A stretch of 64,000 nt of DNA from Gemmatimonadota bacterium (GCA_016871855.1 VHBQ01000005.1:1-64000), one strand, 5' to 3'. Positions 10,641-20,140 are shown, counted from the stretch's first letter. Program-made: numbers and translations. Notes: generated by a model from the sequence alone, not told the origin.

Positions 10641-11279
10641 TTAGCCCTTCACCGCCACGACGGAGAGGTATTCGTTCACGAGGCCTTTGGTGAGCGTCAG
10701 CATCACGCGCTGCGCGAGCACGCGCGGATGCTTCGCATACCACCGCAGCAGTCCGCGGCGGTGGTTGCGGCGGCTCGCGGCGCGTGAATGGCCAAAGACC
10801 TGGCCCAACGTGAAGCGGTGCGACTGCTCGAGCGACCGTTCTTCGCGGAACCCGTGCGCGCGCAGCAGCGCGCGGAAGGACTCGCGGGTGAAGTCGTGCA
10901 AGTGATGCGGGTTGCCGTCCGTGCTGACGGTCACCGGCACCGACGCGATGAACCGCCCGCCGCGTGGAAGCAGCTGCGCCACCCGCGCCACGTAGCCGGT
11001 GGGGTTCGGCAGGTGTTCCACCGTTTCCAGGCTCACCCACACGCTCGGCATCGGGTTCGGCGCGAACCGCAGGGCGTCCGCCTCGTAGTAGATGATCCCT
11101 TCGTGCGCGTGGCGCAGGCGCGCGAACTCCAGCGCGCCGCGGTCGAGATCCACCGCTTGCACCGACCGCGCTCCCGCCTGTCGTAGCAGTTCGCTGCCAT
11201 ACCCCGTGCCGCAGGCGCAATCCACCACATCCGCGTCGCGCACGAACTCCGCCGCCAGTCGGTAGCGCTCCAGGTGCAA
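10641..11279 (-). CDS. class I SAM-dependent methyltransferase
   Basis: A 212-residue enzyme counted from the TTG at 11279. Motif I is VVDCACGTGYGSELL (about residues 18-32), the acidic ribose-binding residue is in VQAVDLDRGA, and the later LETVEHLPNP stretch is typical of Methyltransf_11/23-type enzymes. The acceptor is unknown. The real protein probably begins further upstream: the frame continues with ATERLDPLLVPSD and LELHLERYR, which resemble the conserved N-terminus of this family. Yet no ATG, GTG or TTG exists between 11279 and the in-frame stop at about 11470; only ATC (11360) and ATT (11357) after a GGGG are available. glnA ends just upstream. Confidence 0.8.
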   Translation of the reverse strand: MHLERYRLAAEFVRDADVVDCACGTGYGSELLRQAGARSVQAVDLDRGALEFARLRHAHEGIIYYEADALRFAPNPMPSVWVSLETVEHLPNPTGYVARVAQLLPRGGRFIASVPVTVSTDGNPHHLHDFTRESFRALLRAHGFREERSLEQSHRFTLGQVFGHSRAASRRNHRRGLLRWYAKHPRVLAQRVMLTLTKGLVNEYLSVVAVKG

Positions 11280-11378
11280 CTCGAGCGTCGCCTGATCAAA
11301 GGTCGCGTCGGACGGAACGAGGAGCGGATCGAGCCGCTCGGTGGCATAAGGAAGAATGATCTGATTCCCCGTCGTGTA

Positions 11379-11422
11379 CTGTTGTTTCTCTGTTGTCTCT
11401 CTGTTGTCTCTCTGTTGTTTCT
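11379..11422. repeat. four 11-bp tandem units at the glnA 3' end
   Basis: Units of CTGTTGTYTCT occupy 11379-11389, 11390-11400, 11401-11411 and 11412-11422. The glnA stop codon (11424-11422 on the minus strand) lies at one edge, and the frame of the methyltransferase runs through the array toward its uncertain start. Confidence 0.75.
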
Positions 11423-12873
11423 CAGTATTTGGCCAAGTACTGCGCCAACTCCCACTCGCTAACCTGCGTCACGTATTCCCGCCACTCTTGGCGCTTCGCG
11501 TCAAGGAAATGCCGCGTGACGTGCTCGCCCAGCGCTGTGCAGACGACCTTGTCCTTCTCAAGTTCGTCGCACGCCTCGTTGAGGTCGTGCGGCAGGTCGT
11601 CGATGCGAAGCCGCCGCTTCTCGCGGAAGCTCATCTCCCAGATGTTCTCATCTACCGGTTCGCGACTCGAGGCCTGCGTCTCGATGCCGTCGAGACCGGC
11701 GGCCAGCATGACGGCGAGGGCGAGGTACGGGTTCGCGCTCGGATCGGGCGACCGCAGCTCCACCCGGGTGCCCGTGCCACGCCGTGCGGGAATGCGGATG
11801 AGCGGTGAGCGGTTGCGCATGGACCACGCCACGTTCACCGGCGCCTCGAACCCGGGCACGAGCCGCTTGTATGAGTTCACCAGCGGATTCGTGATCGCAC
11901 TCATGCCCCGTGCGTGCTGCAGCAGGCCGCCGATGTAGTGGTGCGCCACGGCGGACAGCTCAAACGCCCCCTTGGGATCGAAGAAGGCGTTCTGTCCGCC
12001 CTTGAACAGCGACTGGTGCGTGTGCATGCCGCTGCCGTTCTGCCCGTAGATCGGCTTGGGCATGAAGGACGCGTGCATGCCGAACTGCGCGGCGACATTG
12101 CGCACGACAAACCGAAACGTCGCCAGGGCGTCGGCGGTGGTGAGCGCGTCGGCATAGCGGAAGTCGATCTCGTGCTGGCCGTGCGCCACTTCGTGATGGG
12201 CGGCCTCGATCTCGAAGCCCATCTGCTCCAGCGCATCCACGATGGCGCGTCGCGCATCCTCGCCGAGATCCACCGGTCCAAGGTCGAAATACGATCCGGT
12301 GTCGTGCGTCGTGGTGGTGGGCGCGCCATCGGGACCCAAGCGAAACAGGAAGAACTCCGCTTCCATCCCGGCGAACATCGTGTAGCCCAGCGCCGCGGCA
12401 CGCGCCACCTGCCCCTTGAGCACTCCGCGCGGATCGCCGGCGAAGGGATCGCCGTCGGGCGACGTGATGTCGCAGATCAGCCGTGCTACCCGGGCGCCCG
12501 TATCGCTCCACGGGAAGATGCGGAAGGTCTCAAGATCCGGGCGCAGCAGCATGTCGCTCTCTTCCACCCGCACGAATCCTTCAATCGACGAGCCGTCGAA
12601 GAGGATGTCGCCATCGAGGGCCTTGCGCAGCTGCGAGGTGGGAATCTCGACGTTCTTGTTGACGCCCAGAATGTCGGTGAACTGCAGGCGAACGAAGCGC
12701 ACGTGGTGCCGCTCGACGATCTCAATGAGATCCTTGGCGGTCACACCTCGCAGGTCGCTCAGCAGGGCGCGGGAGGAAGCGGTCACGGCACGTCCGGCAG
12801 GGGGTTCTTCCGGGGCGGGACGATCGAAAACCCCGGGGGTGTGGAGTCTGTGCTCCGACGGGCGCATTGGCAA
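11422..12873 (-). CDS. glnA: type I glutamine synthetase, GSI-alpha subtype
   Basis: A 483-residue enzyme with all GSI landmarks: N-terminal RFVRLQFTDILGVNKNVEIP, the DGSSIEGF loop, MEAEFFLF and HHEVAHGQHEIDFRYADA metal ligands, NGSGMHTHQSLF, and NRSPLIRIPARRGTGTRVELR for ATP/glutamate. EGFVRVEESDM contains the arginine typical of feedback-regulated GSI-alpha. The adenylylation tyrosine motif (NLYDLP-like) is replaced by ENIWEMS, so control by GlnE-type adenylylation is not expected. The first about 30 residues are proline-rich and extra; starts are possible at TTG 12873, ATG 12867 or GTG 12786, none with a clear SD. GSI normally starts near the GVTAKDLIEIV segment. Confidence 0.93.
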   Translation of the reverse strand: MPMRPSEHRLHTPGVFDRPAPEEPPAGRAVTASSRALLSDLRGVTAKDLIEIVERHHVRFVRLQFTDILGVNKNVEIPTSQLRKALDGDILFDGSSIEGFVRVEESDMLLRPDLETFRIFPWSDTGARVARLICDITSPDGDPFAGDPRGVLKGQVARAAALGYTMFAGMEAEFFLFRLGPDGAPTTTTHDTGSYFDLGPVDLGEDARRAIVDALEQMGFEIEAAHHEVAHGQHEIDFRYADALTTADALATFRFVVRNVAAQFGMHASFMPKPIYGQNGSGMHTHQSLFKGGQNAFFDPKGAFELSAVAHHYIGGLLQHARGMSAITNPLVNSYKRLVPGFEAPVNVAWSMRNRSPLIRIPARRGTGTRVELRSPDPSANPYLALAVMLAAGLDGIETQASSREPVDENIWEMSFREKRRLRIDDLPHDLNEACDELEKDKVVCTALGEHVTRHFLDAKRQEWREYVTQVSEWELAQYLAKY

Positions 12874-12952
12874 TGCGTCACGCGTCCAATTTAGCGGCCT
12901 CCACGCTAGCTTTCCGTGTGAACGTCGTCAGCGGATGAGACAGGGGACCTGT

Positions 12953-12980
12953 CCACCGTCCACCGTCCACTGTCCGCCCC
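12953..12980 (+). repeat. CCACCGT heptamer repeats just before a start codon
   Basis: CCACCGT, CCACCGT, CCACTGT and CCGCCCC follow each other with a seven-base period and end one base before the ATG at 12982, where an SD would be expected. A similar array lies before the GTG at 27645. Confidence 0.7.
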
Positions 12981-12981
12981 T

Positions 12982-13728
12982 ATGTCCTGCCCTCGCTGCA
13001 ACGAACCCGCCACCGGTCAGTTCTGCGCCAGCTGCGGCGCCGCCCTCAAGGGCGCGAAGTGCCCCGACTGCGGCGGCGCGCTCACGCCAGGCGCCCATTT
13101 CTGCCACCACTGCGGCAACGCCCTGAAGGGAGCCGCTCGGCCGGTGTCGAGCCGGGTGCCTTGGATCGTCACTGGGGTCGCCTTGGTGGCGGTGATCGCG
13201 CTCGTGCTGGTTCAGGCCTCGCGATCCGCGGTGGACGGTGGCCCGGCCGAAGGGAGCGCCGGTGCCGCTGGGGCGCCGCTCGGCGGTGGCCCGGTCGATA
13301 TCGGCTCGATGTCGCCGCAGGAGCAGGCCGATCGCCTGTTCAACCGGGTGATGTCCTACGCGTCGGAAGGCAAGAGCGACAGCGCGGCCATTTTCGCCCC
13401 CATGGCGTTGCAAGCCTTCGATATGATCGCCCCACTCAACGTGCATGGGCGGTACGACGTGGGACTCGTGGCGCTCGTCGCCGGACAGACCGGGCGGGCA
13501 AAGGCGCAGGCCGATTCAATTCTCCGCTTGAACAAGAACGATCTACTTGGCCTCACCCTCGCCCTGCGAGCGGCCGAAGCGACCAACAACGCAACCGCGG
13601 CAAACGACTACGCCAAGCGGTTGATCGCCGCAGAGCCATCGGAACGAAAGACCGCGCGGGAAGAGTACGGGTTCCACGGTAGCGACATTGATGCAGCCCT
13701 CAAGGACGCCAAGGCAAGGAAGCCGTAG
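12982..13728 (+). CDS. double zinc-ribbon, single-span membrane protein with TPR-like C-terminus
   Basis: A 248-residue protein. Residues 1-45 hold four paired cysteine knuckles (CPRC, CASCG, CPDCG, CHHCG), a double zinc-ribbon. A membrane span follows near 57-77 (IVTGVALVAVIALVLVQ), then a glycine/alanine-rich linker and a helical C-terminal half (about 115-245) with alternating small residues like degenerate TPRs (LFNRVMSYASEGKSDSA, VALVAGQTGRAKAQADSILR). No enzyme motif is seen. The layout, cytoplasmic zinc ribbon plus extracytoplasmic domain, resembles the SH3-carrying protein at 50554-51303. The start is preceded by the CCACCGT array instead of an SD. Confidence 0.7.
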   Translation: MSCPRCNEPATGQFCASCGAALKGAKCPDCGGALTPGAHFCHHCGNALKGAARPVSSRVPWIVTGVALVAVIALVLVQASRSAVDGGPAEGSAGAAGAPLGGGPVDIGSMSPQEQADRLFNRVMSYASEGKSDSAAIFAPMALQAFDMIAPLNVHGRYDVGLVALVAGQTGRAKAQADSILRLNKNDLLGLTLALRAAEATNNATAANDYAKRLIAAEPSERKTAREEYGFHGSDIDAALKDAKARKP

Positions 13729-14109
13729 TAGCTGGCCACATAGGTGACGGTCTTTTTAGATACACAATACAGTCACTATAAAGACATAAGCGCGCCATAT
13801 TGAGCCGAACTGTCAATTGCCGTGGAGAGCTTCTCGCCACACTGCGACCCGGTCTTGTCTCAGTTGCTGGAGCACACGACTGCAGTTCGACAGGGCACCC
13901 GACGTCGATGCCTTGGCATGAGGCGGCTCCGCGTTGCCAACGGCGGAGCGGCATCCAGGGCATGATCGGCGACCGTCAACGACCGTCAAACAACGCAAGT
14001 CGCTGACCTTCCAGAACCTAGACCTGGCGAACCGCCGACCTGCAGCAACTCGGCTTCCGATGCGCCGCGCCCAACGCGCGCCCTGCTCGGCGCGTTTTGT
14101 CATTTACAG
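13729..14109. other. intergenic region upstream of the efflux operon
   Basis: 381 bases without a convincing gene. The first 70 bases are AT-richer and contain TATAAAGACATA at 13777-13788, a 12-mer that also occurs at 53980-53991. No clear -35 box, terminator, tRNA or palindromic regulator site is seen. The efflux promoter is probably here, but I cannot place it. Confidence 0.4.
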
Positions 14110-15564
14110 ATGCGAACGCACACTCTATTCCTTGCCGTCGTGATGGCTGCGGCGTGCCCCGCCGTGGCGATGAGTCAGCGCGCCGACACCCTGCGTCTCT
14201 CAGTTGAGGACGCCGTGACGCGCATGTTGCGCTCCTCCGATGAAGCGCGCGCCGCCTGGCAACTTGTCGAGGCGGCGGATGCGCAGGTCATGTCGGCGCG
14301 CGCCTCCGGACTGCCGCAACTTCGCCTGACCAGCAGCTACCAGCAGGTGCTCAAGAACGCACGCGCCGAGATGGTCAGCCAGATCTTCGGCCAGAAGTTC
14401 ACCTACAACACCACGCTCAATACGCAGCAGGCCCTCTTCCAGGGTGGCCGCATCCTCTCGGCCGCCCAGGCCGCGAGCAGCGTGCGCGGCGCCGCCCGGA
14501 TGGATCTCGCCGAAACGCGGGCTCGTCTCGCCGTGGATGTCCAGCGTGCGTACTTGAACGCCTCCTACCTGGCGAAGATCGCCGAGCTGCAGGCGCAGAA
14601 CCTCGGCCTCGCCACGAATCGCGTGGCACAGGCCGAGCAGCTCTTCGCCGCCGGTCGCGCGGCACGATTCGACGTCCTGCGGGCTCGCGTCGAACGGGCC
14701 AATCTCGAACCGCTGGCCCTGCAGGCCGCCTCGGATCGCGATGTCGCCTTGCTCGAAGTCAGGCGCCTGCTCGACCTTCCGGTCGACCAGCCGGTGCTGC
14801 TCACCACCGTGCTTGAGCCACAGGCGGTCCGCACGCTTGCCGAGCGTGCGGCGACCGATGCCGCCCCGGATGCGCCACGCGCCTCGGTGCGATCAGCCGA
14901 GTTCACGGCGCGCGCGCGGCGCGCGGGCATTCGCGTCGCCCGCGCCGACCTGCTGCCGGCGCTCAACTTCTCGTTCAACCTGGGCTATCTCGCCCTTCCG
15001 ACGGTGAACGGGTTCCCGACGCGGATGGGTCGGGTGAGCGCTGACGCCTGTCCGCCAGGGTCCGTCGCCGGGCGCACGTGCCAGAACAACGGCTGGTTTC
15101 CCGACCGGAATTTCAGTTTCGTGTTTTCCTGGAACGTCTTCGACGGACTGCGCGCGAAGGGAAGCCTGGATCTCGCCCAGGCCCAGGCGAAGATCGCCGA
15201 GATCGCCTTGGCGCAGGCACGGGAGAACGCCTCCCTCGAGGTGTCCCGCGCGCGCAATGAACTGACGAGAGCCGTTGCCGCGTTTGGTGCCCGGCAGGAG
15301 AACTCGGCGCAGGCCGCCGAGGCATTCCAGTTGGCCGAGATGCGCTATCAGCGCGGGTTGAGCACGCAGTTGGAAGTCTCCGACGCGCAGTATCAGCTGC
15401 TCACCGCGCGCTCCACCGAGGCCAAGGCGACGTTCGACCTCTACCTCGCGGTCGCGGACCTGGCTCGTGTCCGCGGTCGCGACATTCCGCTTCCGAACGG
15501 GAACGCCGTTCCCGTGCGCACCGATTCCCGCAATGCACTCACTGGTCCACTTCCGACTCGCTAG
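14110..15564 (+). CDS. TolC-family outer-membrane efflux protein
   Basis: A 484-residue protein with a signal peptide (cleavage near residue 22, AMSQ) and the internally duplicated helical pattern of outer-membrane efflux proteins. LSVEDAVTRML begins the first repeat; AQAKIAEIALAQARENASLEVSRAR and the following EMRYQRGLSTQLEVSDAQYQLL form the typical second-repeat helix with the conserved YQxGLxTxLEV element. It forms a trimeric channel from periplasm to outside. It is the first gene of a TolC-adaptor-RND operon, and its end overlaps the adaptor gene by 32 bases, implying translational coupling. No repressor gene (TetR/MarR) lies next to it. Confidence 0.9.
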   Translation: MRTHTLFLAVVMAAACPAVAMSQRADTLRLSVEDAVTRMLRSSDEARAAWQLVEAADAQVMSARASGLPQLRLTSSYQQVLKNARAEMVSQIFGQKFTYNTTLNTQQALFQGGRILSAAQAASSVRGAARMDLAETRARLAVDVQRAYLNASYLAKIAELQAQNLGLATNRVAQAEQLFAAGRAARFDVLRARVERANLEPLALQAASDRDVALLEVRRLLDLPVDQPVLLTTVLEPQAVRTLAERAATDAAPDAPRASVRSAEFTARARRAGIRVARADLLPALNFSFNLGYLALPTVNGFPTRMGRVSADACPPGSVAGRTCQNNGWFPDRNFSFVFSWNVFDGLRAKGSLDLAQAQAKIAEIALAQARENASLEVSRARNELTRAVAAFGARQENSAQAAEAFQLAEMRYQRGLSTQLEVSDAQYQLLTARSTEAKATFDLYLAVADLARVRGRDIPLPNGNAVPVRTDSRNALTGPLPTR

Positions 15565-16897
15565 CGCCGCCGTCGTCGCCGCGCTGTTCTCCTCCGCCTG
15601 CGGCGGCGAGCCCAAGAACGCCGCCGCCGGGCCGCCGACTGGCGGCGCGTCGGGCGGTACCGCGGGCGCCGCGACCACGCCCGTGGCGGGCACGCCCGTG
15701 CCGGGCGGGCCTGGCGGGGCGCCTGCTGGCGGGGCGCGCCGTACCGCCTCGGTTGTCCTTGGCGCCGCCGACGTGGCCAAGGTCGCACGCGGTAGCATCG
15801 AGGCCGGTATCCCGGTGGCCGGCGATCTGCGGCCGATCGAGACGTTGAGCCTCAAGGCGCGCCTCGAGGGCAACGTCGAGCAGGTGTACGTGCGCGAGGG
15901 CGACCGGGTGCGCACCGGCATGACCCTGGCTCGCCTCGAGGCCGTCGATTTCGAGAGCGCCCTCCGCTCCGCGGAGGCGGATGTGGTGTCCGCGCGCACC
16001 GCATCCAGCACGGCGCAGTGGAACTTCGACCAGTCCAGGGACCTGTTCCAGGCGGGAGCTATCGCTGAACGCGATCTGCGGGCCACCGAACAGGCGGCCG
16101 TGGCCGCCAAGGCGCAACTGGCTGCTGCCGAGGCGCGCCTGCGTGCGGCGCAGTCCCAGGTGCGCGACACGCGCGTCACCGCGCCGGTCAACGGCACCAT
16201 CCAGTTCCGTCGAGTGCAGGGCGGCGAGCGCATTCTTCGCGGGGCCGAGCTCTTCACGCTCGTGCGCAGCGAGGTCCTTGAGCTCGCGGCAGCGCTGCCG
16301 GCGCGGCGCGCCAGCGAGGTCAAGCCTGGCCAGGCGGTGCGCTTCCTTGCCGATGGCCGGACCTTCAGCGGTCGGGTGGCGCGGGTGAGTCCCACCATCG
16401 ACCCGGCCTCGCGATCGGTGACCGCCTACGTGCAGATCCCCAACCCCAATGGCGAGCTCAAGGGGAACACCTTCTCCAGCGGCCAGATCATCGCGCAGGT
16501 GCTGCAGAATGTGATGGTCATCCCGCAGCCCGCGGTGCGCACGGGACAGGAGGGCCGGCCGTTCGTGTACCGCATCACGGCGGGCGAACTGGAGCAGGTG
16601 CCGGTGACCGTCGGTGTCATCGACGAGGCCCGCGGGTTGGTCGAGGTCAAGGAAGGCCTGCAGCTCGGCGACCAGGTGGTCGTCGGCAATGTCGGCACGC
16701 TCGGCCGCGGCATGAAGGCGCAGATTATCGGCACTGAGCGGGGCCCCGGCGCGGAACGCGCCCGTGGCGGCGAAACCCGCGAGAGCGGGCCGGGGGGCGC
16801 GGGGCGCGGTGGGCAGCGCCGCGACAGTACCGCGGCACGCAAGGCCGCGCCGGACAGCGCCGCCAGAGCGAAAGCACCGCGCAAGCCAACGGGATGA
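15533..16897 (+). CDS. RND efflux periplasmic adaptor (HlyD/MFP family)
   Basis: A 454-residue lipoprotein-like protein from the ATG at 15533. The hydrophobic leader ends in ALFSSAC (Cys23), a plausible lipobox, followed by a low-complexity Gly/Ala/Pro linker. The lipoyl-type half-motif is LSLKARLEGNVEQVYVREGDRVRTG, an alpha-hairpin follows (about residues 140-205), then the second lipoyl half (DTRVTAPVNGTIQFRRVQGG) and a beta-barrel domain. The C-terminal about 60 residues are Arg/Gly/Ala/Lys-rich, beyond the usual family length. It links the RND pump to the TolC channel. An earlier in-frame ATG at 15467 would put the leader inside the protein, so 15533 is preferred. Confidence 0.88.
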   Translation: MHSLVHFRLASAAVVAALFSSACGGEPKNAAAGPPTGGASGGTAGAATTPVAGTPVPGGPGGAPAGGARRTASVVLGAADVAKVARGSIEAGIPVAGDLRPIETLSLKARLEGNVEQVYVREGDRVRTGMTLARLEAVDFESALRSAEADVVSARTASSTAQWNFDQSRDLFQAGAIAERDLRATEQAAVAAKAQLAAAEARLRAAQSQVRDTRVTAPVNGTIQFRRVQGGERILRGAELFTLVRSEVLELAAALPARRASEVKPGQAVRFLADGRTFSGRVARVSPTIDPASRSVTAYVQIPNPNGELKGNTFSSGQIIAQVLQNVMVIPQPAVRTGQEGRPFVYRITAGELEQVPVTVGVIDEARGLVEVKEGLQLGDQVVVGNVGTLGRGMKAQIIGTERGPGAERARGGETRESGPGGAGRGGQRRDSTAARKAAPDSAARAKAPRKPTG

Positions 16898-16904
16898 GTC
16901 GCCG

Positions 16905-16929
16905 GGGCACGGGGCGTATCCCCGTGTCC
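16905..16929 (+). other. hairpin in the adaptor-pump spacer
   Basis: GGGCACGGGG (16905-16914) pairs with CCCCGTGTCC (16920-16929), with one G-T pair and a five-base loop. It lies in the 81-base spacer between adaptor and pump genes. There is no T-run; it may modulate read-through or mRNA stability. Confidence 0.35.
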
Positions 16930-16978
16930 GGTCCCGCCCTCCGCTCCACCGCCCCTTCCTCTTCTCCGTTTCCCCGCG

Positions 16979-19900
16979 ATGTTCCTCTCCGACGTCTCCA
17001 TCAAGCGCCCGGTCTTCGCCACGATGATGATGGTGGCGCTCGTTACCCTCGGCGTCGTGTCCTACAAGCGGCTCGCCGTGGACGAGTATCCGGATGTGAC
17101 GTATCCGGTCATCAGCGTCCAGGTCTCGTATCCAGGCGCGTCCCCGGAAGTCGTCGAGCGTGACGTCATCCGCCCCATCGAAACCGCGCTCAACACGGTG
17201 GAAGGCTTGTACGAGTTGACGTCCACCGCCTCGGAAGGCGGCGGCAATGTTCGGCTGCAGTTCAAGCTCGGCGTCGACCCGACCCGGATGCAACCGGAAG
17301 TCTCGGCCAAGGTGAGCCGCATCCGTCGGCAGCTCCCGCGCGACATTCTCGAGCCCGTGGTGCAACGGTTCGACCCCAACGACCAGCCGATTCTCGCCGT
17401 CGCGGTATCCAGCAAGGAGCGCTCACTGCGCGAACTGACCGACCTCGGCGACCAGGTCATTCGTCCGCGCTTCGAGGCGGTCGAAGGCGTCGGCGGCGTG
17501 CAGTTGCAGGGCGCGGCCAGCCGCGAGATTCACGTCGAGATCGACCCCGTCGCCTTGCGCAGCGTCGGCCTGTCTCCGGACGCGGTCTCCGCCGCGCTGG
17601 CCCGGGAGAACCAGGAGGTGCCCGCCGGTCGCATTCGCAAGGGCGACACCGAACGCAGCGTGCGCGTCACCGGCCGCATCTCCGACCCGCGCGCCTTTTC
17701 CGACGTCGTGATCGGCGTGCGCAACGGCGCACCCATCCGGATTCGCGACATCGGTCGCGTGATCGACACCATCGCCGAACGCCGCTCCGCCTCGCTGCTG
17801 GGCGAGGTGCCGACGCTGACCATCGAGGTGCTCAAGATCTCGGGCGCCAATACCGTCGCTGTGTCGGATGGCGTAAAGGCCATCATCGCGGATGTCGAGC
17901 GTACATTGCCCGAAGACGTGTCGCTGCGCCTGACGCGCGACGACTCGCGGCGCATCCGCGAGGCGCTCTTTGACGTACAGCTGACCATCGTCCTGGGGGC
18001 CATCCTCACGGTGATGATCATCTACCTGTTCCTGAACTCGTGGCGCTCCACGGTCATCACCGGCTTGACGCTCCCGGTGTCGATCATCTCGGCGTTCTTC
18101 GCGATGTGGGCGCTGGATTTCACGCTGAACACGATGACGCTGCTCGCGCTCTCACTGGCCATCGGCTTGCTGATCGATGACGCCATCGTGGTGCGCGAGA
18201 ACATCATCCGCCACGTCGGACTCGGGAAGGATCACCACCGCGCCGCCAAGGACGGCACCGACGAGATTGGGCTCGCCGTGTTTGCCACGTCGCTCGCGGT
18301 GGTGGCGGTGTTCATTCCCGTCGCGTTTATGGGCGGGATGATCGGTAAGATCTTCTATCAGTTCGGCATGACCGTGGCCTTCGCGGTCAGCGTCTCGTTG
18401 TTCGTGTCGTTCACGCTCGACCCGATGCTCTCGAGCGTCTGGCGCGACCCGGACGCCGAGGAGCACGGACCCGAGGCGTGGAAACACGCCGGGCCGATTC
18501 GGCGCATCGCCCTGCGATTTGACGCCTGGTTTGAGAGCATCGCCGACCGGTATCCGGGGTGGCTGCGCGTCGCCCTGGAGCATCGCTGGAAGGTGCTGGG
18601 CGGCGCCGTCGGCTCCGTGGTGATGGCACTGGCCATCATTCCGATGTTGGGCTTCACGTGGATGCCGGACGCGGACACAGGGGAGTTCAACATCAACTAC
18701 CGGGTTCCGCCGGGCTCGAGCCTCGCCTACACAATGAGCCGCGCGCAGCCCATCGATCGCTACGTGCGGTCGCTGCCCGAGGTGGACTTCACCACGTTCT
18801 CCGTTGGCGGCCGCGGCGGGTCGACGGGCGGCAACATCAACGTGCGTCTGGTGCCCAAGCATGACCGCACGCGCAGCCAGTTCGAGATTCAGGAGGCGAT
18901 CCGCAAAGAGCTGCCGCGCTTCCCGGGGCTCTCGGCCAATGTCGGCGGATCGTTCTCGATCTTTGGCGGCCGCGGATCCCCCGTCTCCATCAACGTGCAG
19001 GGTCCGGAGATTACACGCCTCAAGCTGATCGCGGCGCAGGTGAATGAGGTGGTGAGGCAGATTCCCGGCGTGGCCAGCACGCGCAATAGCGACGAAGGCA
19101 ACGTGCCGCAGCTGGACGTGCGCGTCGACCGCCAACAGGCCTGGGCCGCGGGGCTGGGCATCAGCAACATTGCGCAAACCCTGCAGCCACTCTTCACCGG
19201 CCAGCGGGCCACGACCTGGCAGGATGCCCAGGGCTATTCCCATGACGTGGTGGTCATCTACCCCGACTCGTTGCGTGCTACTGCCTCGAACGTCGCCGAC
19301 ATTGCCGTGAACAGCAGTGGCATGGACAGTCGCACCGGCCTGCCGGCGGCCGTGCCGCTCTCGCAGGTCGCCGAGGTTCGCCCAGGCGTCGGACCGCAAC
19401 AGATTGAGCGCCGCGCCCTGGAGCGGCAGATCAAGATCGACGTGCAGGTCGTGCCGGGCACGCCGCTCGGCAAGGTGGCCGACGCCGCGCGCGCTGCGCT
19501 GGATTCCATCGTCCTGCCGCCGGGCTACCGCACGGTGTTCACTGGCGACGTGCAGAACATGCAGGAAACCAAGGGATACGTCGCCGAGGCGCTGATTCTC
19601 GCTGTCATCTTCATCTACATCATTCTCGCCTCGCTCTTCGGTTCGTTCATCCAGCCGTTGGCGATCATGCTCGCCCTCCCGCTCAGCTTCCTCGGGGTCG
19701 CGATCGCCCTGCTGGTGACGCGGGGGACGCTCAACGTGATGTCGATGATCGGTATCATCATGCTGATGGGGCTCGTGACGAAGAACGGGATTCTGCTCAT
19801 CGACTTCGTGAACCAGCGCCGCGAGGCGGGCGAGCCGCGGCTCGACGCCATCCTCGAGTCGGGACGCATCCGGCTCCGCCCGATCATCATGACAACCGTC

Positions 19901-20140
19901 GCGATGATCTTTGGCATGTTGCCGCTCGCCTTCGCCCTGGGTGAGGGCGCCGAACAGCGCGCCCCGATGGCCCGCGCCGTCATCGGCGGGCTCATCACGT
20001 CCACTCTGCTGACCCTCTTCGTCGTCCCGGCCATGTACACCGTGCTCGACGACGCCGTCGAACGGCTGCGCGCGCGCAGCCGGGCGCGGGTGGCGCGTCG
20101 GTCCGTGCCGGCCGAGGCGGACAGCGGCACCCCCGCTTGA
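16979..20140 (+). CDS. RND-family multidrug/solute efflux pump
   Basis: A 1053-residue inner-membrane pump of AcrB/MexB type, full length for the family. It begins FLSDVSIKRPVFATMMMVAL, the usual first helix. Twelve spans are arranged 1+5 and 1+5 around two large periplasmic loops. The proton-relay pair is in SLAIGLLIDDAIVVREN (helix 4). GRGGSTGGNINVRLVPK lies in the second porter domain, and GLVTKNGILLIDFVNQ and IRLRPIIMTTVAMIFG in the second membrane half carry the conserved lysine and arginine/threonine. It acts with the upstream adaptor and TolC protein. Substrates cannot be deduced. Confidence 0.92.
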   Translation: MFLSDVSIKRPVFATMMMVALVTLGVVSYKRLAVDEYPDVTYPVISVQVSYPGASPEVVERDVIRPIETALNTVEGLYELTSTASEGGGNVRLQFKLGVDPTRMQPEVSAKVSRIRRQLPRDILEPVVQRFDPNDQPILAVAVSSKERSLRELTDLGDQVIRPRFEAVEGVGGVQLQGAASREIHVEIDPVALRSVGLSPDAVSAALARENQEVPAGRIRKGDTERSVRVTGRISDPRAFSDVVIGVRNGAPIRIRDIGRVIDTIAERRSASLLGEVPTLTIEVLKISGANTVAVSDGVKAIIADVERTLPEDVSLRLTRDDSRRIREALFDVQLTIVLGAILTVMIIYLFLNSWRSTVITGLTLPVSIISAFFAMWALDFTLNTMTLLALSLAIGLLIDDAIVVRENIIRHVGLGKDHHRAAKDGTDEIGLAVFATSLAVVAVFIPVAFMGGMIGKIFYQFGMTVAFAVSVSLFVSFTLDPMLSSVWRDPDAEEHGPEAWKHAGPIRRIALRFDAWFESIADRYPGWLRVALEHRWKVLGGAVGSVVMALAIIPMLGFTWMPDADTGEFNINYRVPPGSSLAYTMSRAQPIDRYVRSLPEVDFTTFSVGGRGGSTGGNINVRLVPKHDRTRSQFEIQEAIRKELPRFPGLSANVGGSFSIFGGRGSPVSINVQGPEITRLKLIAAQVNEVVRQIPGVASTRNSDEGNVPQLDVRVDRQQAWAAGLGISNIAQTLQPLFTGQRATTWQDAQGYSHDVVVIYPDSLRATASNVADIAVNSSGMDSRTGLPAAVPLSQVAEVRPGVGPQQIERRALERQIKIDVQVVPGTPLGKVADAARAALDSIVLPPGYRTVFTGDVQNMQETKGYVAEALILAVIFIYIILASLFGSFIQPLAIMLALPLSFLGVAIALLVTRGTLNVMSMIGIIMLMGLVTKNGILLIDFVNQRREAGEPRLDAILESGRIRLRPIIMTTVAMIFGMLPLAFALGEGAEQRAPMARAVIGGLITSTLLTLFVVPAMYTVLDDAVERLRARSRARVARRSVPAEADSGTPA

